Positions 18,196 to 25,193 of a stretch of 35,665 nucleotides of DNA are shown piece after piece. Both the position numbers and the translations under genes were made by a program. This DNA is from Emcibacter sp. (GTDB lineage Bacteria; Pseudomonadota; Alphaproteobacteria; Sphingomonadales; Emcibacteraceae). The DNA lies in assembly GCA_021741205.1 (NCBI GenBank), contig JAIOYI010000016.1, forward strand, positions 1 through 35,665, in the 5' to 3' direction. How positions within the stretch are numbered: position 1 is the first letter of the stretch; every line of letters begins with the position of its first letter. The notes under the pieces were generated by a model. That model did no database searches and was not told the DNA's origin. It was given only the letters and a program-made list of their open reading frames with translations.

Positions 18196-18284
18196 AAAAT
18201 AAGCCTTTTCATTTCTGTGTTAAATAATCTTTTTCCAACAGAATATTTTACACATACATACAAGGAACGAGCAATTAAAATTAA

Positions 18285-18294
18285 CGAACGTTCG
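18285..18294. promoter_or_regulatory. Palindrome CGAACGTTCG (possible second regulator site)
   Basis: This perfect 10-base palindrome lies six bases from operator 1. Its GAAC/GTTC halves match those of the TetR-type operators, but without the 4-base spacer. It lies downstream of the predicted tetR start site. It could be a variant site of the same regulator, a site for another TetR-family protein, or chance. Confidence 0.35.
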
Positions 18295-18300
18295 AATAAC

Positions 18301-18316
18301 TAGATCGATTGTTCTA
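18301..18316. promoter_or_regulatory. Operator 1 (TAGATC-N4-GTTCTA)
   Basis: TAGATCGATTGTTCTA is an imperfect palindrome with one mismatch to the perfect copy at 18466. It overlaps the predicted transcription start of tetR (-10 at 18322-18327, minus strand), which is consistent with autorepression. Confidence 0.6.
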
Positions 18317-18321
18317 GTAGA

Positions 18322-18349
18322 GTAATATCTATTTTTAACCAGATGTCAA
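18322..18349 (-). promoter_or_regulatory. Predicted promoter of tetR/Apc-like operon
   Basis: On the minus strand, a perfect -35 TTGACA (18344-18349) is followed after 16 bases by TATTAC (18322-18327, 4 of 6). It is bracketed by operators 1 and 2. The leader to the tetR ATG would be about 120 bases. The -10 match is moderate. Confidence 0.5.
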
Positions 18350-18358
18350 TATAATAAT

Positions 18359-18374
18359 TAGATCAAGTGTTCTA
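18359..18374. promoter_or_regulatory. Operator 2 (TAGATC-N4-GTTCTA)
   Basis: TAGATCAAGTGTTCTA has the same half-sites and spacing as operators 1 and 3, with one mismatch in the left half. It lies just upstream of the predicted tetR -35 box, 58 bases from operator 1 and 107 from operator 3. Confidence 0.6.
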
Positions 18375-18465
18375 CTAACAAACCTTTATTTTTGGGAAGT
18401 TATATAGGCATATTCTGTTTTTTTACTTGTGAATTAAAATAATTTCTTATATCTTCATAAAAAAA

Positions 18466-18481
18466 TAGAACATATGTTCTA
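18466..18481. promoter_or_regulatory. Operator 3, perfect palindrome TAGAACATATGTTCTA
   Basis: This is a perfect 16-base palindrome and the best copy of the repeated element. It ends one base before a consensus TATAAT, so a bound repressor would cover the spacer of the hydrolase promoter. Confidence 0.7.
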
Positions 18482-18482
18482 A

Positions 18483-18488
18483 TATAAT
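18483..18488 (+). promoter_or_regulatory. Predicted -10 box of the hydrolase/SDR operon
   Basis: A perfect TATAAT lies 24 bases before the GTG start codon. No good -35 hexamer is visible 16-18 bases upstream (A-rich there), so activity may be weak or may depend on an activator. Confidence 0.45.
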
Positions 18489-18512
18489 CACGATATTCAG
18501 GAGTCCGTAGGC

Positions 18513-19382
18513 GTGCATAATTTCAAGTCTAAATTCTTAAAATGCGCGGGTCGAAACATTCATTTTCTTGAAGGAGGTAGTCCTGATAATGACTGCGTCA
18601 TCATTTGGCATGGTGTGACTGGAACCTGTCGGGATCATGTGGAATTGTCTAGACGCCTTTCACAATATTATCATGTTATTTGTCCAGATTCTATAGGATG
18701 CGGATTATCTGATTGGATAGTGGACAAAAACAAAGACCCTAGCCTTATCTTCTATAGCGAAATTGCACGAGATCTTCTTCGTCAGCTCAATATAAAAGAA
18801 TGCCGCTGGATCGGAGCATCCAAAGGAGGTGGCCTAGGAATAGTTCTCACAAATATTATGACAGAATGTTCTATCACCCACCTTGTTATTAATGATATTG
18901 GTCCCACTCTGCCTGATTGGATGCGAACCGCTGCCATGAAAAATATTGGCTGCCCGCCGCATTTTGACAGTTACCAGAGCTTTGAAGAAAATCTACGCTA
19001 CACGCTCTCTCGGGGCAAACTACACCTTACAGATGAAAAATGGCAGCATCTCGCCCTTACCTGGTCAAGGCGGATGGATAACGGCGGCGTGACTTTTCAC
19101 AATGATCCTGCCTTGGCCTTTCAATTCAGCCATCATCCCGAAGATTTTGATCTATGGCATTATTATGACAATATAAAAATACCAACCTTACTCATTCGTG
19201 GAGAATACTCCATAGTGGACGATTTCGAAGCCCAAGAAATGCAATTACGGGGGCCTAAATGTCAAATATACCAACGCCCTGGTGGCCATATCAGTTTGAT
19301 GGATGATCCAAAAGAACAGAATATGATAATGAATTTCATTAATAAAAATATAGGAGAATATTATGAACAGAGTTATGGATAA
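18513..19382 (+). CDS. Alpha/beta-hydrolase fold protein
   Basis: This 289-aa cytosolic hydrolase has the nucleophile elbow GASKGG with S103, an oxyanion-hole-like HGVTGT near residues 33-38 and the catalytic His in RPGGHISLMDDP (~259). The acid is probably in the LLIRGEYSIVDD segment. Candidate reactions are ester, lactone or C-C bond hydrolysis; the sequence does not choose. It starts with GTG, with CAGGAG nine bases upstream, and overlaps the SDR gene by 20 bases. It is transcribed divergently from tetR and the Apc-like operon and shares their operators. It could release the alcohol that the SDR then oxidises, or hydrolyse a downstream product. Confidence 0.87.
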   Translation: MHNFKSKFLKCAGRNIHFLEGGSPDNDCVIIWHGVTGTCRDHVELSRRLSQYYHVICPDSIGCGLSDWIVDKNKDPSLIFYSEIARDLLRQLNIKECRWIGASKGGGLGIVLTNIMTECSITHLVINDIGPTLPDWMRTAAMKNIGCPPHFDSYQSFEENLRYTLSRGKLHLTDEKWQHLALTWSRRMDNGGVTFHNDPALAFQFSHHPEDFDLWHYYDNIKIPTLLIRGEYSIVDDFEAQEMQLRGPKCQIYQRPGGHISLMDDPKEQNMIMNFINKNIGEYYEQSYG

Positions 19383-20139
19383 AATATGTCTTGTCACTGG
19401 TGCTGCAAGCGGTCTTGGCGAAGCTTGTGCTCGCCTTCTTGCGCAAGAAGGTGGCACTGTCATTTTAACAGATATAAATGACATACAAGGCCATAAAACA
19501 ACTCAAGAAATCAAGGATACGGGGGCAAATGCCATATTCATAAAGCATGATGTCACCAATGAAGATGACTGGAAAAGTGTCTTTTCCACCATTCTAGAGA
19601 CCTATGGTAAAATTGATGTTCTCATAAATAATGCCGGTGGCGGAACTTATAACGATGTGGAGACCCTAAGCCTGCAAGACTGGAAAAATATCATTGCCCT
19701 TAACATGGACAGTACATTCCTCGGCACACAAATGGCTATAAAATCTATGAAAGATACTGGTGGCGGTTCTATTATCAACATGTCTTCCGTAGGTGGCCTT
19801 GTGGGTTCACCCAATCTGGTGGCCTATAGTGCCGCAAAAGCAGGGGTTAAATTATTCAGTAAAAGCGTGGCTCTCCACTGCGGCGCCCACAACTATAACA
19901 TCCGCGTTAATACAGTTCATCCAGGCTTAATCAAAACAGTGTCTGGCATGGAGATGGCCTCTAAAGCAACGGGCTTGAGCGTAGAAGATGCCGAAACAGC
20001 TTTTGCCGCCATGCATCCTATTGGCCGTATTGGCAAACCCATTGAAATTGCAAATATGGTATTGTTTCTTGCTTCTGATGAATCCAGTTTTGCAACTGGT
20101 GGTGAGTTTGTTGTAGATGGCGGCTATACAGCACAATAA
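19363..20139 (+). CDS. Short-chain dehydrogenase/reductase (SDR)
   Basis: This 258-aa classical SDR has the cofactor motif TGAASGLGEA near residue 12, and ILTDIND (an acidic residue after beta-2 suggests NAD+ preference). NNAGGG follows, then catalytic Ser in NMSSVGG, YSAAK (Tyr/Lys) and the C-terminal FATGGEFVVDGGYTAQ. The ATG at 19363 has AGGAG six bases upstream and overlaps the hydrolase gene by 20 bases; a second ATG at 19375 would shorten it by four residues. By analogy with 1-phenylethanol dehydrogenase, which feeds acetophenone carboxylase, it may oxidise a secondary alcohol to the ketone substrate of the divergent carboxylase. That role is inferred from shared regulation. Confidence 0.9.
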   Translation: MNRVMDKICLVTGAASGLGEACARLLAQEGGTVILTDINDIQGHKTTQEIKDTGANAIFIKHDVTNEDDWKSVFSTILETYGKIDVLINNAGGGTYNDVETLSLQDWKNIIALNMDSTFLGTQMAIKSMKDTGGGSIINMSSVGGLVGSPNLVAYSAAKAGVKLFSKSVALHCGAHNYNIRVNTVHPGLIKTVSGMEMASKATGLSVEDAETAFAAMHPIGRIGKPIEIANMVLFLASDESSFATGGEFVVDGGYTAQ

Positions 20140-20301
20140 ATAATTTTTGGTGGGGTGCCATTTAATTTTACTAATAACCATGGTATTCAATTAACAAGAA
20201 AACTCCCCTGTCAATTTGACAAGATCATTTTAGCCCATTTGAAGAAAATAACAGACTGTTAAATCGTTGAAGAACAATGCGGTGTCTGGATATGTTTTAT
20301 T

Positions 20302-22575
20302 TTATTGGTTAGGGACAGAATTCTGTTGTAACACCTTGGTTGCTGCCTGAATAAGTTGGATATTCTTTGCGATCATTTGCGCTACGATATCTGCCTGCGT
20401 GCGTGCTGTTTCCCAGTCTTTCTGCTCTGCCGCTTCTGTAATGCCAGGCAGAATCATGGCAGCATAGGTATAACGAGGGGCATAGAGCGTATGCTTGAAC
20501 CACGGGCGGCCCGGTATCCCCTCTGGATTGAGCCAATTGAGCTCAAACTGCATAAGCTTTTCATTCACTGAGGAAATCACCGAAGAATCCAGTTGCCCCT
20601 GATCGAGAGAGTATCGAATCTGACGATTGAGTTTTTGCGCTTCCTTTTGCATCTCTTGCGCATTTTCCATAAGCTCCGTCAGATCAAGATTCTCGGGCAG
20701 AGAATCAATGGACTTAATTTCGGTGAGGAATTTCTGTATTGAAGCGGTATAGGTCTCAAAATCTAAAGGTAAAATATCAGAATTGGCCAAACGCAACGCA
20801 ATGGTTCCCCATAATTGAACCATCATTTTGTGATATTTAAATCCAGGATCACCAATTTTATTCATCCAATAGTGATTGTCATAAATCGAATGATAAACGC
20901 CGTAGTCGCCGTCCAGATACATCTCTATCACAGGTCGTCCGAGAAAATTCAAAAATACCGTGTGATCAGATCCACTTCCTATGCGGGTATTGATCAAAGC
21001 ATCATCGGAAATTTCCCCCGTATTTGCATCTTGCGGTATGTCTTCTGCGCTGTCCAGTTCATGCTCCGTTGATCGGCGCCATGCCGTATAAAGACTGTCT
21101 CCATTGGGGTCCCTTATATTTTTGGTCAGCTCAACAATCATTGGAGCAAGAGACCCAACCGCTTCAACTTTTAAATTTGGACCAGCGACAGCAGAATCCA
21201 CATTGATATAAGCCACAACCTTCTTTTTAAGTTCCTCTGCAAATTCTTCCCCCCATTCTGTAGAGCCAGTCAAAGTAAATTCTTCGCCGTCCCAGGAACA
21301 GAAGACAAGACTTCTCTTCGGTCGCCACCCGTCTTTTTTCATCTGTCCAAAATTGCGTGTCATCTCCATCATTGAAGACGTTCCGCTAACGGGATCAACA
21401 CCGCCAAATCCCCAAGCATCATGATGATTGCCCATCACGATCCACTCGTCTGGATAGTCACTGCCGTATATGCGTCCCTCTACAACATAATGAGGTTTGA
21501 TATGCTCCTTCATCTTAACATCCATATGAAGGATTACCTCGGAACCGCCGAGATTATATGTAATAGGTAGCCCTCCTTGCCAAGATTCGGGCGCTTTCGG
21601 GCCACCCAGTTTCTCAAGAATAGGTTTAATATCCTTGTATGACATGGGTACGGCGATAACTTTAGGAATCGAGATCGCCTCTTCAATAGGAATTCGTTTA
21701 GTATCCAGTACTGAAGGCAAGCCAGGCGTCAAAGGATCCCCTGGGACAATAAAATCATAGGCAATACTTCCCCGTTGTAGATGGCTCTCTGGCCCCCAGG
21801 GTCCCTCTGGAAAAACCTTGCCTTTTTTGTAGCCGTCCTCTGCAGGGTCGGAATAGATTATCATGGCCGCAACACCCTCCCGCTCAGCCGTAAGGGCCTT
21901 AAACCCTCTATAGCTATAGGGATCGGAATAACGGACGACGACAATTTTTCCACGCGGATCAATGCCTTTTTCACGGAGATGATCATAGTCCGCTGGATTG
22001 CCGCTATTGGCATAAATCACAGGAGCAGTAACCTTTCCAGAGGCTGAGAATGCAAGCCATGCGCCTCTAAGATCAGAATTATTTGTATCAGGGTCTTCTG
22101 GATAAGGCGCTTCCTTAAGGGATGGCACATACCGGTAAGGAGCAACCATCTCCACTTTGACATGAACGGGTTCTGAAATCAGGGCATCGTAACGATGGAT
22201 AATAACGTCGTCCAGCCCATTTTCCTTCCAGCTCTTAGCCATATAATCTACAATTTCTTTTGTCCGCTTTGAGCCTGCAGGATGAGGTTCCGATGTGAGA
22301 TAACGATGAATTTTACGGAGTTCTTCAGGATTGGAAAGACTGTAATATTTCTCTTCCAACTGACGCTCAACTTTCGAACTGTCCGCAGAATACCCTTTTA
22401 TGGTATCTAAGGCCTGTTCCAAACCAGTAGTTGAAACTGGAATTTCTAATGTCCTTGCCTGAGATTCATCATCTGCAAAACTACCAAAAACAATACTTTG
22501 ACAACAGAATGTTCCTGCTAAAATAAAATGAAAACAATTTTTTCTTATATTTTTCATATTGACTGTAAAATTCAT
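20302..22575 (-). CDS. Secreted M28 peptidase, glutamate carboxypeptidase II (PSMA/NAALADase) type
   Basis: This 757-aa protein has a signal peptide (about 1-36, hydrophobic CFHFILAGTFCCQSIVFGSF), a protease-associated insert and an M28 domain, then a transferrin-receptor-like dimer domain (~600-750). The two-zinc site is complete by comparison with human PSMA: H385 and D394 (HDAWGFGGVDP), E431 base and E432 (SWDGEEF), D460 (NVDSAVAG) and H582 (DPGFKYH). The PSMA arginine patch (SGND...GRARYT) is replaced by SGSDHTVF...RPVIEMYL, and the glutamate-sensing Lys is not evident in YAPRYTYAAMILPG, so specificity should differ. I chose ATG 22575; an upstream in-frame TTG and an ATG at 22557 are alternatives. 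It is monocistronic, with its own promoter. The likely role is periplasmic exopeptidase or amidase. Confidence 0.9.
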   Translation of the reverse strand: MNFTVNMKNIRKNCFHFILAGTFCCQSIVFGSFADDESQARTLEIPVSTTGLEQALDTIKGYSADSSKVERQLEEKYYSLSNPEELRKIHRYLTSEPHPAGSKRTKEIVDYMAKSWKENGLDDVIIHRYDALISEPVHVKVEMVAPYRYVPSLKEAPYPEDPDTNNSDLRGAWLAFSASGKVTAPVIYANSGNPADYDHLREKGIDPRGKIVVVRYSDPYSYRGFKALTAEREGVAAMIIYSDPAEDGYKKGKVFPEGPWGPESHLQRGSIAYDFIVPGDPLTPGLPSVLDTKRIPIEEAISIPKVIAVPMSYKDIKPILEKLGGPKAPESWQGGLPITYNLGGSEVILHMDVKMKEHIKPHYVVEGRIYGSDYPDEWIVMGNHHDAWGFGGVDPVSGTSSMMEMTRNFGQMKKDGWRPKRSLVFCSWDGEEFTLTGSTEWGEEFAEELKKKVVAYINVDSAVAGPNLKVEAVGSLAPMIVELTKNIRDPNGDSLYTAWRRSTEHELDSAEDIPQDANTGEISDDALINTRIGSGSDHTVFLNFLGRPVIEMYLDGDYGVYHSIYDNHYWMNKIGDPGFKYHKMMVQLWGTIALRLANSDILPLDFETYTASIQKFLTEIKSIDSLPENLDLTELMENAQEMQKEAQKLNRQIRYSLDQGQLDSSVISSVNEKLMQFELNWLNPEGIPGRPWFKHTLYAPRYTYAAMILPGITEAAEQKDWETARTQADIVAQMIAKNIQLIQAATKVLQQNSVPNQ

Positions 22576-22649
22576 TCTCAATTCATTCTCAAATATTATT
22601 TAATGTACAATTTTTCCGATATAACAGACAATAAATATGCAAAGTAATT

Positions 22650-22677
22650 ATCATACGCCATATTAAGACACTGTCAA
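22650..22677 (-). promoter_or_regulatory. Predicted promoter of the M28 peptidase gene
   Basis: On the minus strand, a perfect TTGACA (22672-22677), a 16-base spacer and TATGAT (22650-22655) are found about 75 bases upstream of the start codon. Confidence 0.55.
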
Positions 22678-22721
22678 ACTAACATGTTGTTCCCGTGTAT
22701 TCCGACAAAACCTGAGGAAAG

Positions 22722-23918
22722 CTAAATGATCCCCTCATTTCTCAATGATTTTATTTCACCCTCATCTTTACCCAGCACATCCCCATAAATTTCTTGATTA
22801 TGCGCACCCATTTCTATCGGCCCCGCCCAACGAATTTCCCCTGGTGTTTTTGATAATTTTGGCGAAACATTCTGCATATATAATTTATCATACACGGGAT
22901 GTGCCACTTTTACGATAGATTTTCGTGCGATATATTGCGGGCTTTCCATCATGTCTTTGGCCGTGAAAATTTTACCCGCAGGCACACCATGCTTCTCCAT
23001 TAAGGCGAGAATTTCATCGGCGGTCTTATCTCTTGTCCATGCGGCTATGATATTATCCAGCTCCTCTTGATTTTCACCTCGGGCTTGATGATCAATATAG
23101 CGGGCGTCTTTTGCCAAATCCGGCCGTTTCATAGCATCACAAAGACGCGCATATACGCTATCTTGATTAGCGCCGATCAATATATCACCATCCTTCGTCG
23201 GATAGGCATTGGATGGGGCGATTTTTGGCAATATGGACCCCGTTCGCTGACGAATAAATTCCGTCTGGGTATATTCGGGTACCACAGATTCCATCATCGC
23301 TAGCACGCTTTCATAAATTGCACTGTCAACGATCTGACCTTCCCCCGTCTTGTCCCTATGCCGAAGCGCCATCAAGGCACCAAGACACGCATAGGTTGCC
23401 GCAAGACTATCGCCAATAGACAATCCTATACGGCTTGGCGGTGTGGATGGATCACCCGCTAAATTACGCATGCCCCCCATAGCCTCCCCAATAGAGCCAT
23501 ATCCAGCTTTCTGCGATTCGGGGCCTGTTTGTCCATATCCAGACACCCTAATCATAATAATTCCAGGGTTAATTTTTTTTAGATCCTCATAGCCAAGCCC
23601 CCATTTTTCCATGGTACCTGGTCTGAAATTTTCCAATATAAAATCGCTTTTGCGGACCAGTTCCTTCAAAAGATTCTGTCCCTTTTTAACCCTTAAATTC
23701 AACGTAATGCATTTCTTATTACGCGATACCACAGGCCACCAAAGTGCCGCATTTTGCCCCCATTTTCTCATAGGATCTTCACGGTCAGGTGCTTCAACCT
23801 TAATCACTTCTGCACCATGGTCTGCCATCAATTGACCACAGAAAGGCCCAGCAATTAACTGACCAAGTTCTATCACACGCAACCCCTTTAAGGCTCCAAA
23901 TTCTTTTGGTTTAGTCAA
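22722..23918 (-). CDS. CaiB/BaiF family (class III) CoA-transferase
   Basis: This 398-aa enzyme moves CoA between carboxylic acids through a mixed anhydride on an active-site Asp, here D170 in SRIGLSIGDSLAATY. Other family features are VIELGQLIAGPFCGQ near the N-terminus, GAEVIKVEAP, RNKKCITLNL and VSGYGQTGP. The start is a TTG: no ATG is close, and an ideal AAGGAGG lies six bases before it. It is divergent from the HMG-CoA-lyase-like operon, with a palindromic operator inside its own promoter. It most likely activates an acid intermediate so that the lyase or another enzyme can cleave the CoA ester. Substrate is unknown (formyl-, succinyl- and itaconyl-type donors all occur in the family). 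Confidence 0.92.
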   Translation of the reverse strand: MTKPKEFGALKGLRVIELGQLIAGPFCGQLMADHGAEVIKVEAPDREDPMRKWGQNAALWWPVVSRNKKCITLNLRVKKGQNLLKELVRKSDFILENFRPGTMEKWGLGYEDLKKINPGIIMIRVSGYGQTGPESQKAGYGSIGEAMGGMRNLAGDPSTPPSRIGLSIGDSLAATYACLGALMALRHRDKTGEGQIVDSAIYESVLAMMESVVPEYTQTEFIRQRTGSILPKIAPSNAYPTKDGDILIGANQDSVYARLCDAMKRPDLAKDARYIDHQARGENQEELDNIIAAWTRDKTADEILALMEKHGVPAGKIFTAKDMMESPQYIARKSIVKVAHPVYDKLYMQNVSPKLSKTPGEIRWAGPIEMGAHNQEIYGDVLGKDEGEIKSLRNEGII

Positions 23919-23946
23919 TAGAAACCTCCTTCACACGACAATGCTA

Positions 23947-23976
23947 AATATCGTTTTATTGTATACAACTAGTCAA
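23947..23976 (-). promoter_or_regulatory. Predicted promoter of the CoA-transferase gene
   Basis: On the minus strand, TTGACT (23971-23976), an 18-base spacer and GATATT (23947-23952) are found. The TTGTATACAA palindrome lies wholly inside the spacer, so a bound protein would block RNA polymerase. Confidence 0.5.
23959..23968. promoter_or_regulatory. GntR-type operator A (TTGTATACAA)
   Basis: This is a perfect 10-base palindrome with the GTATAC core seen in many GntR/FCD and VanR/FadR-type sites. On the minus strand the flanks read TAGTTGTATACAATAA, matching operator B over about 15 bases. Confidence 0.6.
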
Positions 23977-24086
23977 AAATAATGCAAGACTAAATTAGAT
24001 CATATCTTAAATTTACTTTCATTGCTCCCATATTTTATTTGTCCTTGACATTATTTCAAATTTAATTCAATGAAAGTCCCGATTAG

Positions 24087-24096
24087 TTGTATACAA
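24087..24096. promoter_or_regulatory. GntR-type operator B (TTGTATACAA)
   Basis: This is a second perfect copy, 128 bases from A and in opposite flank orientation (TAGTTGTATACAATTA on the plus strand). It lies about 100 bases upstream of the lyase start, where the promoter of the plus-strand operon is expected; I could not fix a convincing -35/-10 pair there. Confidence 0.6.
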
Positions 24097-24194
24097 TTAT
24101 CAATTAATGTGGCAAATATTATAAATCCGTTTCTCAAAATATTTTGAGTGCTGATCACATTGCATAAAGATTTAAAAATAGGACAATATATATC

Positions 24195-25109
24195 GTGTCA
24201 GATACTGTAGAAATTATGGAGGTTTCAGCCCGTGACGGCCTCCAAAATGAAGCCGTTATTTTTACAACGGAACAGAAAATAGATTTGATATCTGGCGCCA
24301 TAGATGCAGGCATTCGACGTTTAGAAGTAGCAAGCTTTGTCAACCCTAGTCGGGTTCCACAAATGGCCGATGCCGAAGCCGTAGTTGCTGCTCTTCCAGA
24401 CCGCAAGAATGTCATCTATACGGGTCTAACATTGAACATGCGGGGCTATATGCGCGCCCTTGCCACTCGCAAATCCGGTGCGCGCGGTATAGATGAGGTT
24501 GGCTGCGTTGTTGTGGCTACCAATACATTCTCCGTTAAAAACCAAGGACAAAGTTTAGAGGACTCGATTGTTGTTGCCGAAGACATCCTGAAAGCCGCCG
24601 CCAAAGACGGCCTGAGGGCTCAAGTCACAATATCGGCAGCCTGTGGTTGCCCATTTGAAGGCGACGTTAGTCCCAAGCATGTCGTTGACATCGCCAAAAG
24701 ACTTGCCCTCCAAAACCCTCATGAAATTGCCATAGCCGATACCATCGGCGTCGGCACACCACAACAGGTCTTTAACCTAATTACCGCATTACAAAAGGCG
24801 CTGCCCAAAATGACATTTCGTGGACATTTCCATAATACCCGCAACACGGGCATCGCAAATGCTTGGGCGGCATATATGGCAGGAGTAAGGATATTTGACG
24901 CCTCTATTGGCGGTGTAGGCGGCTGCCCCTTTGCACCGAGCGCAACGGGGAATATTGGCACGGAAGATCTGATTTATATGTTTGAACGTTCTAATATAGC
25001 AACGAATGTATCGTTAAAGAAAATAATAGAATTATCGAAAATGCTTGAAACCGTATTAGGACGTCCTACGCCCGCCATGGTCAGCAAAGCAGGCGACTTT
25101 CCGTCATAA
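24195..25109 (+). CDS. HMG-CoA lyase-like (DRE-TIM family) aldol-cleaving lyase
   Basis: This 304-aa TIM-barrel metalloenzyme has the family opening VEIMEVSARDGLQNE (catalytic R13, metal ligand D14), the metal His pair in GHFHNTRNTG, and the mobile-loop cysteine in GGVGGCPFAPSATGN followed by TEDLIYMFE. HMG-CoA lyases cleave 3-hydroxy-3-methylglutaryl-CoA to acetyl-CoA and acetoacetate. Here HxHD of the well-studied enzymes reads HFHN, a variant common in bacterial homologues that may use other 3-hydroxyacyl-CoAs. It starts with GTG at 24195; the motif begins too early for the ATG at 24216. It is first gene of the plus-strand operon and divergent from the CoA-transferase, its probable supplier of a CoA ester. 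Confidence 0.88.
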   Translation: MSDTVEIMEVSARDGLQNEAVIFTTEQKIDLISGAIDAGIRRLEVASFVNPSRVPQMADAEAVVAALPDRKNVIYTGLTLNMRGYMRALATRKSGARGIDEVGCVVVATNTFSVKNQGQSLEDSIVVAEDILKAAAKDGLRAQVTISAACGCPFEGDVSPKHVVDIAKRLALQNPHEIAIADTIGVGTPQQVFNLITALQKALPKMTFRGHFHNTRNTGIANAWAAYMAGVRIFDASIGGVGGCPFAPSATGNIGTEDLIYMFERSNIATNVSLKKIIELSKMLETVLGRPTPAMVSKAGDFPS

Positions 25110-25193
25110 AATTAAAACTAATCCATCAAGGATAATATAGAACTTTAAAAAATAGAAAGCCTTGAAGGGCTTTAACAGATGAGAGGATATAAA

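Larger units (their letters stand above)
18196..18512. other. Divergent regulatory region, no gene
   Basis: This is a 317-base AT-rich gap between tetR (-) and the hydrolase gene (+). I see no coding frame worth calling. It holds one CGAACGTTCG palindrome, three 16-base operators and two predicted promoters, listed separately. Confidence 0.8.

Noticed and set aside
20209..20221. TGTCAATTTGACA inverted repeat between the SDR and peptidase genes as a terminator
   Set aside because: The stem is AT-rich, only six pairs with a one-base centre, and no T run follows; at most a weak protein site.
25156..25173. AAAGCC/GGCTTT hairpin between the lyase and HyuA genes as a terminator
   Set aside because: The stem is six pairs and no T run follows; the downstream genes clearly belong to the same operon.
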